Origin: an uncultured Anderseniella sp.
Lineage (GTDB): Bacteria; Pseudomonadota; Alphaproteobacteria; Rhizobiales; Aestuariivirgaceae
DNA: 64,000 nt
NCBI GenBank assembly: GCA_947488295.1
Contig: CANKYU010000002.1
Span: forward strand, 124,001-188,000
Direction of reading: 5' to 3'
The notes under the pieces are model-generated. The model was not told the DNA's origin, did not search any database, and saw nothing but the letters and a program-made list of their open reading frames with translations. Shown here piece after piece: positions 43,768-53,638 of the stretch. How positions within the stretch are numbered: the first letter of the stretch is position 1; each line of letters begins with the position of its first letter. The position numbers were made by a program, and so were the translations under genes.

Positions 43768-44571
43768 TCACGCAAATTCCAGGGCTTCTCCGGCACGCAA
43801 CACCGTATCCACTTCGTCCACGAAGGTGTTGGACCCCGCTTCATGCAGAACCAGCCCGGGCAACAATCGCAACGGCGCTTTTGAACCCTTTGTGCCGCGC
43901 ACAATGATGCGCGATGCGGGATCGTCGCGATGTGCGCGCAGCGGCAGGACGGTCAATCCTCCCAGCTTCGGCTCCATGGCCGCCAGAAGAGTGAGCAGCG
44001 AGGTCGCCGGATGTATGATTGAAACGGTTCCCCTGGGCTTGACCGCATTGGCCATGACCTTGACCCAGGTTTCAAGTTCACCGGCCTTCAGCATATGGGA
44101 TTGTGCACGAAGACCATCGGTCGGAGCCTGGACTGTGCTGTCCACGAAAAACGGCGGATTGGCATAGGCGTGCGAAACGCTGCCCGGCGCGGGCCAGTCC
44201 ACCTGATCGTGGCGCATGGAATCGCACAGATCGCCCTTCACCACCATGATGCGCTCGTGCAGTTCGTTGCGTTTGAAATTCTCTTCCGCAATCAGCGCAT
44301 AGCGGGACGCGATTTCCACACCTGTGATAATGGTGCCGGGAACACGGGTTGCCAGGCAGGCGGCCGCGACACCAGTTCCGATGCCTGCCTCGAACAGCGT
44401 GTCACCATCGGATGCAGGTACGGATGCGGCCAGCAGTACGGCGTCTATGCCGGCGCGATAGCCTTTTTCAGGTTGCAGTATCTGCAGTTTTCCGCCCAGA
44501 AAGGCGTCGTCCGACAGGCCTGGCTTGCCTGCCTGGTTACCGGTGGGACCACCTTGAAATGCATCTTCCAT
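43768..44571 (-). CDS. TrmN6-like (tRNA/RNA adenine N6) methyltransferase
   Basis: A 267-residue SAM methyltransferase; the ATG at 44571 has GGGAGAGG seven bases upstream. FEAGIGTGVAAACLATRV is motif I, and YANPPFF is the N6-adenine (N/D)PP(Y/F) motif. This fits the YfiC/TrmN6 family, which methylates A37 of tRNA1(Val). Substrate is not provable here. The DUF2007 gene lies 44 bases upstream on the same strand. Confidence 0.87.
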   Translation of the reverse strand: MEDAFQGGPTGNQAGKPGLSDDAFLGGKLQILQPEKGYRAGIDAVLLAASVPASDGDTLFEAGIGTGVAAACLATRVPGTIITGVEIASRYALIAEENFKRNELHERIMVVKGDLCDSMRHDQVDWPAPGSVSHAYANPPFFVDSTVQAPTDGLRAQSHMLKAGELETWVKVMANAVKPRGTVSIIHPATSLLTLLAAMEPKLGGLTVLPLRAHRDDPASRIIVRGTKGSKAPLRLLPGLVLHEAGSNTFVDEVDTVLRAGEALEFA

Positions 44572-44615
44572 CACAGCCTCTCCCAACATTTTAGCCGGTC
44601 CTCGTTCGGATACAA

Positions 44616-44840
44616 TCAACCATCTGCCAGATGTTCCCTCAATCCTGCTTCATTCAACAATCTGCGTGCACGCAATTCGTCATCCGGATCAATCATGATC
44701 CGTCTCGGAAACGCTCCAATGGATCCTTCCAGAACACTCATATGACCGTCAAACACTTCCGCACACAGGCCTTCCTGGCCGAGTAGATCAACAACGTAAG
44801 AGACAAGTACCACGTCGTTGGATCGTAGTAATTCACGCAT
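44616..44840 (-). CDS. DUF2007 family small protein
   Basis: A 74-residue protein (MRELLRSNDVVLVSYVVDLL, then DGHMSVLEGSIGAFPRRIMI and DDELRARRLLNEAGL). It matches DUF2007, the short domain described as a putative signal-transducing protein, with the DPDDELRARRLL end. Common beside TrmN6-like genes in Rhizobiales. Confidence 0.85.
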   Translation of the reverse strand: MRELLRSNDVVLVSYVVDLLGQEGLCAEVFDGHMSVLEGSIGAFPRRIMIDPDDELRARRLLNEAGLREHLADG

Positions 44841-45258
44841 GGAAAACAGATTACCTTTCCGTGGTTAACAAAATGGTCTTGCAGCAGCCGTAGAGTCAGT
44901 ACCTGTTAATTTTTCCATTCTACGGGCGCATATTTTGACTTTGGCAAGGCGAAAGACCGAATCGAACCGCCTGGTTTTCACGGCCTGACAGCGATGTTGG
45001 GAACAAAACAGATCCCGTCCTCATGGCCTGCCGGAACACATCCAACTGACGCGGAGCCGGGCCTGAAATGAGGGCGGAAGCCAGCCCCGGGTTTTCTCTT
45101 CGTTATTCCGCCATCTGCTCGCGAACAGACCTGAATATGGTTAATTTTCCTGATCCTAGCCCAACGCGTCACATGCGGCCATAGTGCTCTTGCTGGCAGA
45201 CTGAACGCCGCCTATGTTCTGTGATGAAAACAATTGAAGACAGCGGTGGAGTTTTTCC
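44841..45258. other. 418-base divergent intergenic region before the polyprenyl synthase gene
   Basis: It separates DUF2007 (minus) from the prenyl synthase gene (plus). Only chance frames were seen. The middle (about 44990-45100) is GC-rich and could encode a structured RNA, but I recognise no known RNA family. The last 15 bases give a GGTGGAG ribosome site. Confidence 0.35.
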
Positions 45259-46275
45259 GTGGGCGTGGTGGTTCCGTTAAGTGCAGCAGAAGCCAAGGAT
45301 GCAAGCCTGTCTCCTTTGCTCGGTCTCGTGGCAAAGGACATGGAGAAGGTGAATGCGCAGATCCTGTCGCATGCACAATCCCATGTGGAATTGATACCCG
45401 AACTTGCCCAACACCTGATTGATTCCGGCGGCAAGCGTCTGCGCCCGATGCTGACGATTGCAGCAGCGCGCATGTGCGGGTACGACGGAAGTCACCACAC
45501 TGATCTGGCCACTGCGGTCGAGTTCATGCACACCGCCACTTTGCTGCACGATGACGTGGTTGATGAAAGCGACCTGAGGCGCGGACGACGCACGGCCCGG
45601 CTGATCTGGGGCAACCAGGCAAGCGTGCTGGTGGGTGACTACCTGCTCGGCCAGGCCTTCCGCATCATGGTCACAACGGGCTCGCTTGCAGCACTCAAGG
45701 TTCTGGCAGATGCAGCCGCCGTGATCGCCGAAGGTGAAGTGATGCAGTTGGCTGCGGCGCACAACACCTCGACGACGGAAGATGCCTATCTGAAGGTGAT
45801 CAATGCGAAAACCGCGGCATTGTTTTCAGCGGCCGCCGAAGTCGGCGCAATCATCGCCGGACGCAATAATGCAGAGCGCGAAGCCCTTGAATCCTATGGT
45901 CGAAATCTCGGCGTCGCGTTCCAGCTTGTCGACGACGCACTGGATTATTCCGGCAAGCAGGCGCAACTCGGCAAAAGCGTCGGTGATGATTTCCGCGAAG
46001 GCAAAATAACCCTGCCGGTGGTGTTGTCATACCGGCGAGGTGATACCGGGCAGCGTGAATTCTGGAAGCGCGTGATGGAAGACGGCGACCAGCGCGACGG
46101 CGACCTGGAACAGGCCATAGCCCTGATGGCGCAGCATGATGCGCTTGAGGCGACCATGGAGCGCGCGCGCCACTACGGCGCCATTGCCCGCGATGCAATG
46201 GAGATATTCCCGGAAAGCGACTACAAGTCCGCCCTGGTGGATGCAATCAGGTTTTCCGTGGCCCGGGCGCATTAG
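45259..46275 (+). CDS. ispB: Polyprenyl diphosphate synthase (octaprenyl/decaprenyl type)
   Basis: A 338-residue trans-prenyltransferase starting at a GTG with GGTGGAG upstream. GGKRLRPML is the first substrate contact, HTATLLHDDVVDESDLRRG the first aspartate-rich motif, and FQLVDDALDYSG the second. It makes the long chain of ubiquinone. The next gene is ispE on the opposite strand, both serving isoprenoids. Chain length cannot be read from the sequence. Confidence 0.93.
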   Translation: MGVVVPLSAAEAKDASLSPLLGLVAKDMEKVNAQILSHAQSHVELIPELAQHLIDSGGKRLRPMLTIAAARMCGYDGSHHTDLATAVEFMHTATLLHDDVVDESDLRRGRRTARLIWGNQASVLVGDYLLGQAFRIMVTTGSLAALKVLADAAAVIAEGEVMQLAAAHNTSTTEDAYLKVINAKTAALFSAAAEVGAIIAGRNNAEREALESYGRNLGVAFQLVDDALDYSGKQAQLGKSVGDDFREGKITLPVVLSYRRGDTGQREFWKRVMEDGDQRDGDLEQAIALMAQHDALEATMERARHYGAIARDAMEIFPESDYKSALVDAIRFSVARAH

Positions 46276-46289
46276 GAGCCGTTCACGAC

Positions 46290-47162
46290 CTAAACCAGTT
46301 CGGTTGCAGCAATCCACCATTCAGACTGTTGCCGGGCCAGATGTGCAGCGGCCGCAGCGGCGTCTTCAGCATTTCCAAACACGCCGAAACAGGTGGCGCC
46401 GGACCCGCTCATGCGCGACAGCCGGCATCCGGGAAGTTCACTGACCGCACTCAGCACATCTGAAATGACAGGTTCCAGGTGACACGCTGGCGGTTCAAGG
46501 TCATTGCGGCAGGTTTGCAACCAGGCAAGCGCGGCATGGACATTACCGGCTTGCTCAAATCCACCCTCGATGCCGGAATTTGCAGGGCTTCCGGGCGCCA
46601 GGCCCAGGTGTTTGAAAATGCCGGCTGTCGAAACCCCGACCAGCGGGTTGACCAGCACCGCGTGCAGCGACGGGGGGTGCCGCCAATCATCGATGACTTG
46701 ACCGATACCACGCATCCGGCACGCCCTGGAGGCGATGCAAACCGGCACATCCGCACCCAGTTGCAACGCAATGTCTGCCAGCACCGGTGCATCTACGGAC
46801 AGGCCGTTGAGACGCACAATTCCACGCAGGGCAGCCGCGGCATCGGCCGACCCGCCACCGATACCGGATGCGACCGGCAGCGCCTTGTGCAGGTTCATGG
46901 CACAGGGGCGAACTTCATCCGGATACCGGTTCCGCAAAGCAGCGAATGCCTTGAGGACCAGATTTTCCGCATCTGTTTCAAGGCCTTGTGAAAACGGGCC
47001 GGAAACCGTCAGGGAGGTATCATCGGCCAGTGACAGATCCAGCACATCGCCTGCGTCGGCTGCAAACATCACCGCACTATCAAGCAGATGGTAGCCATCG
47101 TCACGCTTGCCGGTAACATGCAGGGCGAGATTGATTTTCGCAGCGGCGAACTCGGTAATCAT
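46290..47162 (-). CDS. ispE: 4-diphosphocytidyl-2-C-methyl-D-erythritol kinase
   Basis: A 290-residue GHMP kinase: AAKINLALHVTGKRDDGYHLLDS at the start, the ATP loop LPVASGIGGGSADAAAALRG, and RMSGSGATCFGVF near the end. It is the fourth step of the non-mevalonate isoprenoid pathway. It is encoded 14 bases from the convergent prenyl synthase gene. Confidence 0.95.
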   Translation of the reverse strand: MITEFAAAKINLALHVTGKRDDGYHLLDSAVMFAADAGDVLDLSLADDTSLTVSGPFSQGLETDAENLVLKAFAALRNRYPDEVRPCAMNLHKALPVASGIGGGSADAAAALRGIVRLNGLSVDAPVLADIALQLGADVPVCIASRACRMRGIGQVIDDWRHPPSLHAVLVNPLVGVSTAGIFKHLGLAPGSPANSGIEGGFEQAGNVHAALAWLQTCRNDLEPPACHLEPVISDVLSAVSELPGCRLSRMSGSGATCFGVFGNAEDAAAAAAHLARQQSEWWIAATELV

Positions 47163-47183
47163 TGCAATACCGGCAGGACCGTC

Positions 47184-48941
47184 TCAGGACTTGTTGGGCT
47201 TCTCAGTACCTGACGCCGTCGGCGCGGACGCGGGTTTCGGGTCCGGCAACCCCTGCTTGAGCTTCTTGCGTATCTTGACTGCATTTTCGTCGGTCGGATT
47301 TGAATCCAGCGCATACTGCCATTGGAACTTTGCTTCCAGCTTGCGACCGACACGCCACAGCGCATCACCCAGATGATCATTGATCACGGGATCTTCAGGA
47401 CGCAGGCCGGCAGCGCGCTCGAGCAGTTTTGCGGCCTCTTCATATCGTCCCAGCTGGTAGTGTCCCCAGCCGAGGCTATCAACGATGTAGCCGTCATTGG
47501 GGCGCAGTGAAACCGCCTTTTCAACCATTTCGAAGGCCTCGGTCAGATTGATGCGCTTTTCAATCAGCGAGTAACCGAGATAGTTGAGGACGGACGCCTG
47601 TTCAGGCTGGAAGCGCAGCGCCTTGCGGAAATCCGGCTCGGCATTTTCCCAGCGCCCGGCGCGCTCAAAGGCAATGCCGCGGAAATAATACACCGACCAG
47701 TTTTTCGCACCCGGCTCATCTACCCGCGCCAGCGCCTGTGTATACGCATCTGCTGCATCGAGCCACTTTTCGTTCAGGCGGTAAAGATTTCCAAGCGACA
47801 GCAGGGCATTGTAGTTTTCAGGCTCACGGGCAATCAGCGACTTCAGCACCTTCACCGCATCGTCGAACCTGTTCAACTGGTTGAGATTGGTGGCGGTCTG
47901 GATGTCCGCGCTGGAGCGCAACGGAGACGTGGCTTCAATCCTGTCATAAGCGGCTATGGCCTGCTCGTGCAGTTTCATCTGGGTATAAACCTCACCCAGC
48001 AGCGTCTGGCCCTCGGCAAACCCGGGGTGGCTGGACAGCGCAAGGCGCGCATATACCAGCGCAATATCAATGGAGCGCTCATCGGTCAGCGCCCCGGCGA
48101 TCGAATACAACGCTTCGGCTGCCCCGCCGGCTGCACTATCGATAAACGGTTCGGCCTGTTTTCCGGCTTTCAGCGCATCCAGCGAACTGCGCACCAGTGG
48201 ATTTTCCTGGGTCGATTTCAGGAACAGTTCATACACTTTGGACGCCTGATCCTGGCGCCCGGTACGCTCAAGATAATTGCCGTAAGCCTGCACAACGCGC
48301 AGTGACGTGCCGGCCTTTTCATAGGCTGACTTGTAGAACACCTCGGCACGGTTGCGATTTTGCACCATGTCGGCAATCAGGCCGGCATGGAAAAGCCGGA
48401 AATTCTCGAAGGCCTGGTTGCGCTTCAGATTGTCGAGTTCACTCAGCGCACCTTTCAGATTGTTTTCCGACGCATAAGACCAGCCGGTAAGCAGGGCCGC
48501 CGACAATTCGCCGATGGGGGTATAGGCCGACTTCTGAAAATACTGGCGAGCCAGCGCGGCCTTGCCTTCGCGCATTGCCTTGAGGCCGAGGACCAGCAGC
48601 GACAGTCTGTGCTGGTCGTTGAACTTGAGAACCCGCTCGGCAAACTTTTCAGCAGACGCAATATTGCCCGACGAGACTTCCAGTGTGAATGCGCGTTCGA
48701 TCAAGAGCGGATTCTCGGGATCATTTTCAAGGGCCCGTGCGATATAACGCGCCGCAATGCTGGTGTCGCGCTGACGGCTGGCAAAGCGCCCGGCAAGATA
48801 GCTGCCGGACGGCGACGCCTGATCAATCCGCAATGCGGCGTACGGGTCTGTACCTTGTGATTGCGCGGCATTACCGGGAAGAACTGCCATCGAACTCGCC
48901 AACACAAATGCCGCAGTCAGGGTCCTGATGGTCAATTTCAT
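47184..48941 (-). CDS. TPR-repeat exported protein
   Basis: A 585-residue protein with a Sec signal (MKLTIRTLTAAFVLASSMAV). About a dozen tetratricopeptide repeats follow, for example LLSLGNLYRLNEKWLDAADAYTQAL and YIVDSLGWGHYQLGRYEEAAKLLERA. TPRs mediate protein-protein contacts; a role in cell envelope assembly is a guess. It is divergent from the lytic transglycosylase gene. The tail is Pro/Lys-rich. Confidence 0.88.
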   Translation of the reverse strand: MKLTIRTLTAAFVLASSMAVLPGNAAQSQGTDPYAALRIDQASPSGSYLAGRFASRQRDTSIAARYIARALENDPENPLLIERAFTLEVSSGNIASAEKFAERVLKFNDQHRLSLLVLGLKAMREGKAALARQYFQKSAYTPIGELSAALLTGWSYASENNLKGALSELDNLKRNQAFENFRLFHAGLIADMVQNRNRAEVFYKSAYEKAGTSLRVVQAYGNYLERTGRQDQASKVYELFLKSTQENPLVRSSLDALKAGKQAEPFIDSAAGGAAEALYSIAGALTDERSIDIALVYARLALSSHPGFAEGQTLLGEVYTQMKLHEQAIAAYDRIEATSPLRSSADIQTATNLNQLNRFDDAVKVLKSLIAREPENYNALLSLGNLYRLNEKWLDAADAYTQALARVDEPGAKNWSVYYFRGIAFERAGRWENAEPDFRKALRFQPEQASVLNYLGYSLIEKRINLTEAFEMVEKAVSLRPNDGYIVDSLGWGHYQLGRYEEAAKLLERAAGLRPEDPVINDHLGDALWRVGRKLEAKFQWQYALDSNPTDENAVKIRKKLKQGLPDPKPASAPTASGTEKPNKS

Positions 48942-49017
48942 GATTAGCTGGTCCGATCTTCGGAAAAATTTGTTTGCGCTGTCAAAGCCGCCCCTAAAAA
49001 GACCGCCAAACTATAGC

Positions 49018-49030
49018 GTATCACTGATAC
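49018..49030. promoter_or_regulatory. Short palindrome between TPR and transglycosylase genes
   Basis: GTATCA-C-TGATAC is a perfect 6-1-6 inverted repeat in the 263-base divergent promoter region. It may be a binding site, but short palindromes arise by chance. Confidence 0.25.
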
Positions 49031-49204
49031 AGTGCAATGTGATGGTTTTTGGACCGAACTGCAAGCGATACACGGTCACAGATGCGCTATTGCAACCATC
49101 AATCGCACCAATGAAAGTCTCAGCGATGCGGCAATGGCTGTTGCAAGGCAGAATCTGCAGCGAACACCTTGAAAGCGCTATCGGCCAGCCGCATCATATC
49201 CGGC

Positions 49205-50500
49205 ATGAAAAAACAACTGATTCGAATGCAGAAGCCCCACCGTCTGACAAGTGCCACCCTTGTCTGCGCACTGTCGATCCTGGCCGGCTCTATGCCGGGT
49301 AACGCACTGGAAGTGTCGGCAAGTTACCGGAAAAATGCAGAGAAAGCCTTCAATGGGTTTCTGCAGGATTTGTGGCCGGAGGCCCAGCAGCGCGGCATTT
49401 CGCGCAAGGTTTTCGATGCATCGGTAAAACGCATGTCCCTGCAGTGGAAAATTCCTGACCTTGCGCCGCCGAAGATTGCAGGCGAGCAGCCTGCGGCGTC
49501 GCGCAAACGCCAGGCGGAATTCGGTTCGCCAGGCCGGTATTTCAGAAACAAATCCCTCAATCAACTGGCCCAGATCGGGCGCAGGAACATCCGCAAGTAT
49601 GAATCGACCTTTGCCCGGATCGAGAAGACAACCGGCGTTCCCAGGGAAGTGGTTGCCGCCATCTGGGGGCGGGAAACGGCTTTTTCCGGCGCAAAAATCC
49701 CGCATAGTGCAATGTCCGTGCTGGCGACCCAGGCTTTTCTCGGACGCCGACCGGATTTCTTCAGGCCGGAACTTCTTGCCATCATGGAAATTGCCCAGCG
49801 CGGCGTCGTGCCCGTATCGCAGTTGAAAAGCTCCTGGGCAGGCGCAATGGGCCATACCCAGATGCTGCCTGGACTGTACCTGAAATACGCCAGTGACGGT
49901 GACGGAGACGGCAAGTCGGACATCTGGAATTCAATTCCGGATGCGCTGGCGACCACTGCGACATTCCTGAAGGCCAGCGGATGGAGGCCGGGCCTGAGCT
50001 GGGCGTACGAGGTCGAGCAATCGTCGGCACTGGACTGCACGCTGGAAGGGCCGGATGAAGGCCGGCCCGTGGCCGATTGGATTGCAGCAGGAGCCAAACG
50101 GGTGGCGGGGCGCAAATGGCCGGCACGGCTCAATAGTGTCAAAAGCTATGTCATCATGCCTGCTGGCCGGTTTGGGCCGGCGTTCATTGCCACCGACAAT
50201 TACTACGCAATCAAGAACTACAATGAATCCGACCTGTATGTACTTTATGTCGGTAACCTGGCCGACCGGATTGCCGGCGGCGGGGCCTTCAAGACCGGCT
50301 GGCGCAAGGTCGATACTTTCACCCGCCCGGCCATGAAAAAGGTGCAATCGAAAATGGTCGCGCTTGGCTACAATGTCGGTGACAGCATTGACGGATTGAT
50401 CGGGTTCCGCACCCGCACAGCCACCGGCATGCACCAGAAAAAACTGGGCATGGCGGTGGATTGCTGGCCGAACAGGCCGTTTATTGCGCGGTTGAGGTAA
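49205..50500 (+). CDS. Lytic murein transglycosylase (MltB-like)
   Basis: A 431-residue protein from the ATG at 49205. It has a Sec signal (SATLVCALSILAGSMPGNALE). The SLT_2 catalytic region shows AIWGRETAFSG, the Glu at about residue 157 being catalytic, then SWAGAMGHTQMLPGLYLKYA and FLKASGWRPGLSWAYEV. A peptidoglycan-binding domain ends the chain (VQSKMVALGYNVGDSIDGLI). It cleaves glycan strands with anhydromuramic acid formation. Its last 20 bases overlap the convergent gene. Confidence 0.92.
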   Translation: MKKQLIRMQKPHRLTSATLVCALSILAGSMPGNALEVSASYRKNAEKAFNGFLQDLWPEAQQRGISRKVFDASVKRMSLQWKIPDLAPPKIAGEQPAASRKRQAEFGSPGRYFRNKSLNQLAQIGRRNIRKYESTFARIEKTTGVPREVVAAIWGRETAFSGAKIPHSAMSVLATQAFLGRRPDFFRPELLAIMEIAQRGVVPVSQLKSSWAGAMGHTQMLPGLYLKYASDGDGDGKSDIWNSIPDALATTATFLKASGWRPGLSWAYEVEQSSALDCTLEGPDEGRPVADWIAAGAKRVAGRKWPARLNSVKSYVIMPAGRFGPAFIATDNYYAIKNYNESDLYVLYVGNLADRIAGGGAFKTGWRKVDTFTRPAMKKVQSKMVALGYNVGDSIDGLIGFRTRTATGMHQKKLGMAVDCWPNRPFIARLR

Positions 50501-51593
50501 CCTTCTGCTTGCGAACTGTCGCACCCGTGGAACGAATTGCACTCACCCGCTTCTCAATCGCGGGACGGTAGTTTTCCGAGATCGCGGTGCGCATGCGTTC
50601 AGCCTGTGCAGACGGACTGTGCGGATAGACGGCAAACAGGCGCTCAAAGAAGGCCCTTGTATTGCCACTGCATTCCAGCAGCACATTGTCTACAACCGCA
50701 TCAACTGGCTGGTTCGATTGCGGCGCGGTGCGGTCGGCAGCATCACGGTAACAGGAAAACATCTCTTCCTTGGCGAGCTCCAGCTGTGCCTCCACAGTGA
50801 TTGGTTCAGGCTGAGGAGCCGGAACCGGGGCCAGAGCAGCGGTTACCTGACCGGGCGCCTGAACGGCAGGTGTCGCCGCAGGCTGGGGCGACGTGCCCGC
50901 GGCAGCCAGCTTCTGTTCTTCGCGCACTTTCAGTACAGCTTCGCGCACGGCCGGCACAAAGGTTGATCCGGTCAACTCCTTGGCAACCTTGCGTGATTTC
51001 TTGGATCCAAACCTGGCGGCAAGAACCTTCGACATGGAAGAAAACGACTTGTCGCACTCGCTCTTGATGGACTTGGACACCACCGACTGCAGGTTCAGCT
51101 TGGGTATTTTCTGGGCCTGGCTGCGGGCGTAGGCCGAAATGCAGTCGCGGAACGCAAACACTTTCGGGTTGCCGGTCTTCTTCCACCACCTGGCTTCGCT
51201 CACACGTGACTTTTTCTTCCTGCGCTTGCGCGTCGTCTTTCTCTTCTTGCGCTTGACGGGTTTCACCGCCGGCTGGGCGGCCTGTAATTGCCGTGGACCG
51301 GGTTGAACCGCCGGCTGCTGCACCTGTTGCGGCACTGCTGCGGGTTGCACACCGCCTTCCACCGTCGGCTGGGTGATATTGATGGTACGCCCGCCGACAG
51401 ACCTGACGGTCTGCCTGGCCGGAACCTCGTTGGCTCCGGTTGGCTTGCTACCCGAAAACGCCTGGATTCCCCGCGGCTTCACCGTGGTGATCCGTTCGCT
51501 GGTGGATCGTTCAAGACCATCTGCCCATGCGTTCGATGTGCCTGCAAGACAGGCAATGGTCATGATCGCAATGGCTGAGATTTTACATTTCAT
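50481..51593 (-). CDS. Exported hypothetical protein, Pro/Gln/Ala-rich and Lys-rich
   Basis: A 370-residue protein from the ATG at 51593 with a Sec signal (MKCKISAIAIMTIACLAGTSNAWA). After it comes a low-complexity region with many Gln, Pro, Val and Ala residues, then a block of about 20 Lys/Arg residues (KRKKRKTTRKRRKKKSRV). The rest has CISAYARSQAQKI and a Pro/Ala-rich linker. No known domain is seen. It might bind peptidoglycan or nucleic acid by charge. The stop lies inside the transglycosylase gene end. Confidence 0.65.
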   Translation of the reverse strand: MKCKISAIAIMTIACLAGTSNAWADGLERSTSERITTVKPRGIQAFSGSKPTGANEVPARQTVRSVGGRTINITQPTVEGGVQPAAVPQQVQQPAVQPGPRQLQAAQPAVKPVKRKKRKTTRKRRKKKSRVSEARWWKKTGNPKVFAFRDCISAYARSQAQKIPKLNLQSVVSKSIKSECDKSFSSMSKVLAARFGSKKSRKVAKELTGSTFVPAVREAVLKVREEQKLAAAGTSPQPAATPAVQAPGQVTAALAPVPAPQPEPITVEAQLELAKEEMFSCYRDAADRTAPQSNQPVDAVVDNVLLECSGNTRAFFERLFAVYPHSPSAQAERMRTAISENYRPAIEKRVSAIRSTGATVRKQKVTSTAQ

Positions 51594-51924
51594 ATAAAGG
51601 GCTCCCTTTTGGCTCCCCGACATTCGTTCAGCATGACCAACAAACAGGCAACAAAATGACGTCAATTTGGCCAACTCAATCAATTCTTTAGGTGCTTCGA
51701 CACGCCGTGCAAAACACCTCGCAAACGTCCTGCAAACATCATGCCGAACAGGTTAACAGACCGCCCTGCCGACGTCCTTGACGGTGATCAACAGCTCCTG
51801 ATCGCTGCGGGCACAGGCAATTACCGTGAAAAACAGAAAATCTGTTTTCTTTCAGACGCTTAACCCTGGCTCAATCGATCGCAGGAAACCCGGTGGCCAT
51901 GGTCGGACAGCCGGTGATGCCTGT
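51594..51924. other. Intergenic stretch between hypothetical exported protein and ETF-QO
   Basis: No gene accepted. An AAAACAGA-AAA-TCTGTTTT inverted repeat occurs near 51830-51850, about 80 bases after the ETF-QO stop on the minus strand; a T-rich stretch follows on that strand, so it might serve as a weak terminator. The rest shows no pattern. Confidence 0.35.
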
Positions 51925-53598
51925 CTACATATTCGGGTAATTCGGCCCTTCGCCGCCCTGCGGAACCGTCCAGTTGATGTTCTGTGCCGGGTCCTTTATG
52001 TCGCAGGTCTTGCAGTGCACACAGTTCTGGAAATTGATCTGGAACCTGTCATCGCCGGCCTCGTCCTTGACGATTTCATAGACACCGGCAGGACAATAAC
52101 GCTGCGCCGGCTCCGCATAATCGGGCAGGTTGCGGCTGACCGGAATGGACGCATCTTTAAGGTGCAGGTGGGCAGGCTGGTTCTCATCATGATTGGTTGC
52201 CGAATAGGCCACGTTGGTCAATCTGTCGAACGACAGCACGCCATCCGGCCTGGGATATTCGATTACCGGGTAATCTGCCGCCTTGCCGGTTGAATCAGCA
52301 TCATTCTTTTCATGCTTCATGGTGCCGAAGAGGGAAAAACCGAACAACTGGTTGGTCCACATGTCCAGCCCGCCCAGTGCAAGCCCGCCCAAAAGCCCCA
52401 GTTTTGACCATAGCGGTTTGACATTGCGGACCTTTTTGAGGTCTTCAGCGATTGGCGACTTGTCCCAGGCCTCCTGATATTCGCTCAGTTCATCACCTTC
52501 GCGGCCCGCAGCAATGGCCGCGGCAGCCGCATCGGCAGCCAGCATGCCCGACGCCATGGCGTTATGAGACCCCTTGATGCGCGGTACATTGACCATGCCG
52601 GCAGAACAACCAATGAGGCACCCGCCGGGGAATGTCAGTTTCGGCACCGACTGATAGCCGCCCTCGGTGATGGCGCGCGCGCCATAGGCCACGCGGCGGC
52701 CGCCTTCCAGCACATCGGCAATGATCGGGTGATGCTTGTAGCGCTGAAACTCCATGTAGGGAAACAGATGCGGGTTCTTGTAGTTGAGATGCACCACAAA
52801 GCCGACCGACACCAGATTGTCTTCCAGGTGGTACATGAACGAACCGCCGCCGGTCTTGGTATCAAGCGGCCAGCCCATTGTGTGGGTGACCTGGCCGGGT
52901 TTGTGTTTTTCGGGTTTGACTTCCCACAACTCCTTCATGCCAAGGCCGAATTTCTGCGGGCTTTTGCCTTCCGACAGGTTGAACCTGTCGATCAGCAACT
53001 TGGCCAGTGATCCGCGCACACCTTCACCGATCATGACGTACTTGCCATGCAGTTCCATACCGGGTTCGTAGTCCGGGCCGGGTTTACCGTCCTTGCCGAG
53101 GCCGAACACACCGGCAACAACACCCTTCACCGACCCGTCTTCGCGGTAGACCAGGTCGGAACAGGCAAACCCGGGGTAGATTTCAACACCCAGGGCTTCG
53201 GCCTGTTCAGCAAGCCAGCGGCATACATTGCCCAGTGACACGGCATAGTTGCCATGGTTGTTCATCAGCGGCGGCATCATGAAGTTGGGCAGCCGCAACG
53301 CGCCGGAATGGCCGAGCATGTAGAAGCGGTCTTCCTTGACCTCGGTCTTCAGCGGCGCACCTTTTTCTTTCCAGTCGGGGATCAGCTCGTTGAGGGCAAC
53401 CGGATCGATAACCGCGCCGGAGAGGATATGCGCGCCGACCTCTGACCCTTTTTCCAGCACGCAGACCGAAATCTCGGTGCCGGCCTTTTCCGCCAACTGT
53501 TTGAGGCGAATGGCAGCCGACAGGCCTGCAGGGCCCGCGCCGACAATCACGACATCAAACTCCATGGATTCGCGTTCCACTGCTGCTGCCTCGTTCAT
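51925..53598 (-). CDS. Electron transfer flavoprotein-ubiquinone oxidoreductase
   Basis: A 557-residue ETF-QO from the ATG at 53598 (an ATG 11 codons later is also possible). FAD site VVIVGAGPAGLSAAIRL near residue 15-31; the central part includes GCSAGMVNVPRIKGSHNAM; the end carries the ferredoxin-like cluster region with NCVHCKTCDIKDP. It passes electrons from ETF-linked dehydrogenases to ubiquinone. It may serve the FAD-linked dehydrogenase at 16815. Confidence 0.93.
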   Translation of the reverse strand: MNEAAAVERESMEFDVVIVGAGPAGLSAAIRLKQLAEKAGTEISVCVLEKGSEVGAHILSGAVIDPVALNELIPDWKEKGAPLKTEVKEDRFYMLGHSGALRLPNFMMPPLMNNHGNYAVSLGNVCRWLAEQAEALGVEIYPGFACSDLVYREDGSVKGVVAGVFGLGKDGKPGPDYEPGMELHGKYVMIGEGVRGSLAKLLIDRFNLSEGKSPQKFGLGMKELWEVKPEKHKPGQVTHTMGWPLDTKTGGGSFMYHLEDNLVSVGFVVHLNYKNPHLFPYMEFQRYKHHPIIADVLEGGRRVAYGARAITEGGYQSVPKLTFPGGCLIGCSAGMVNVPRIKGSHNAMASGMLAADAAAAAIAAGREGDELSEYQEAWDKSPIAEDLKKVRNVKPLWSKLGLLGGLALGGLDMWTNQLFGFSLFGTMKHEKNDADSTGKAADYPVIEYPRPDGVLSFDRLTNVAYSATNHDENQPAHLHLKDASIPVSRNLPDYAEPAQRYCPAGVYEIVKDEAGDDRFQINFQNCVHCKTCDIKDPAQNINWTVPQGGEGPNYPNM

Positions 53599-53638
53599 GT
53601 GCCTGATAACTCCCGAATTCAAAGGCCACTGGATCAGT

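Noticed and set aside
44850..45160. SRP, 6S or other known small RNA before the prenyl synthase gene
   Set aside because: I could not match any conserved core of a known RNA family.
51826..51850. AAAACAGA...TCTGTTTT hairpin as a firm terminator of ETF-QO
   Set aside because: Weak A/T stem 80 bases after the stop; reported only inside the intergenic note.
51826..52293. Plus-strand frame opposite the end of ETF-QO
   Set aside because: Overlaps a conserved Fe-S region of ETF-QO; no family text and no ribosome site.
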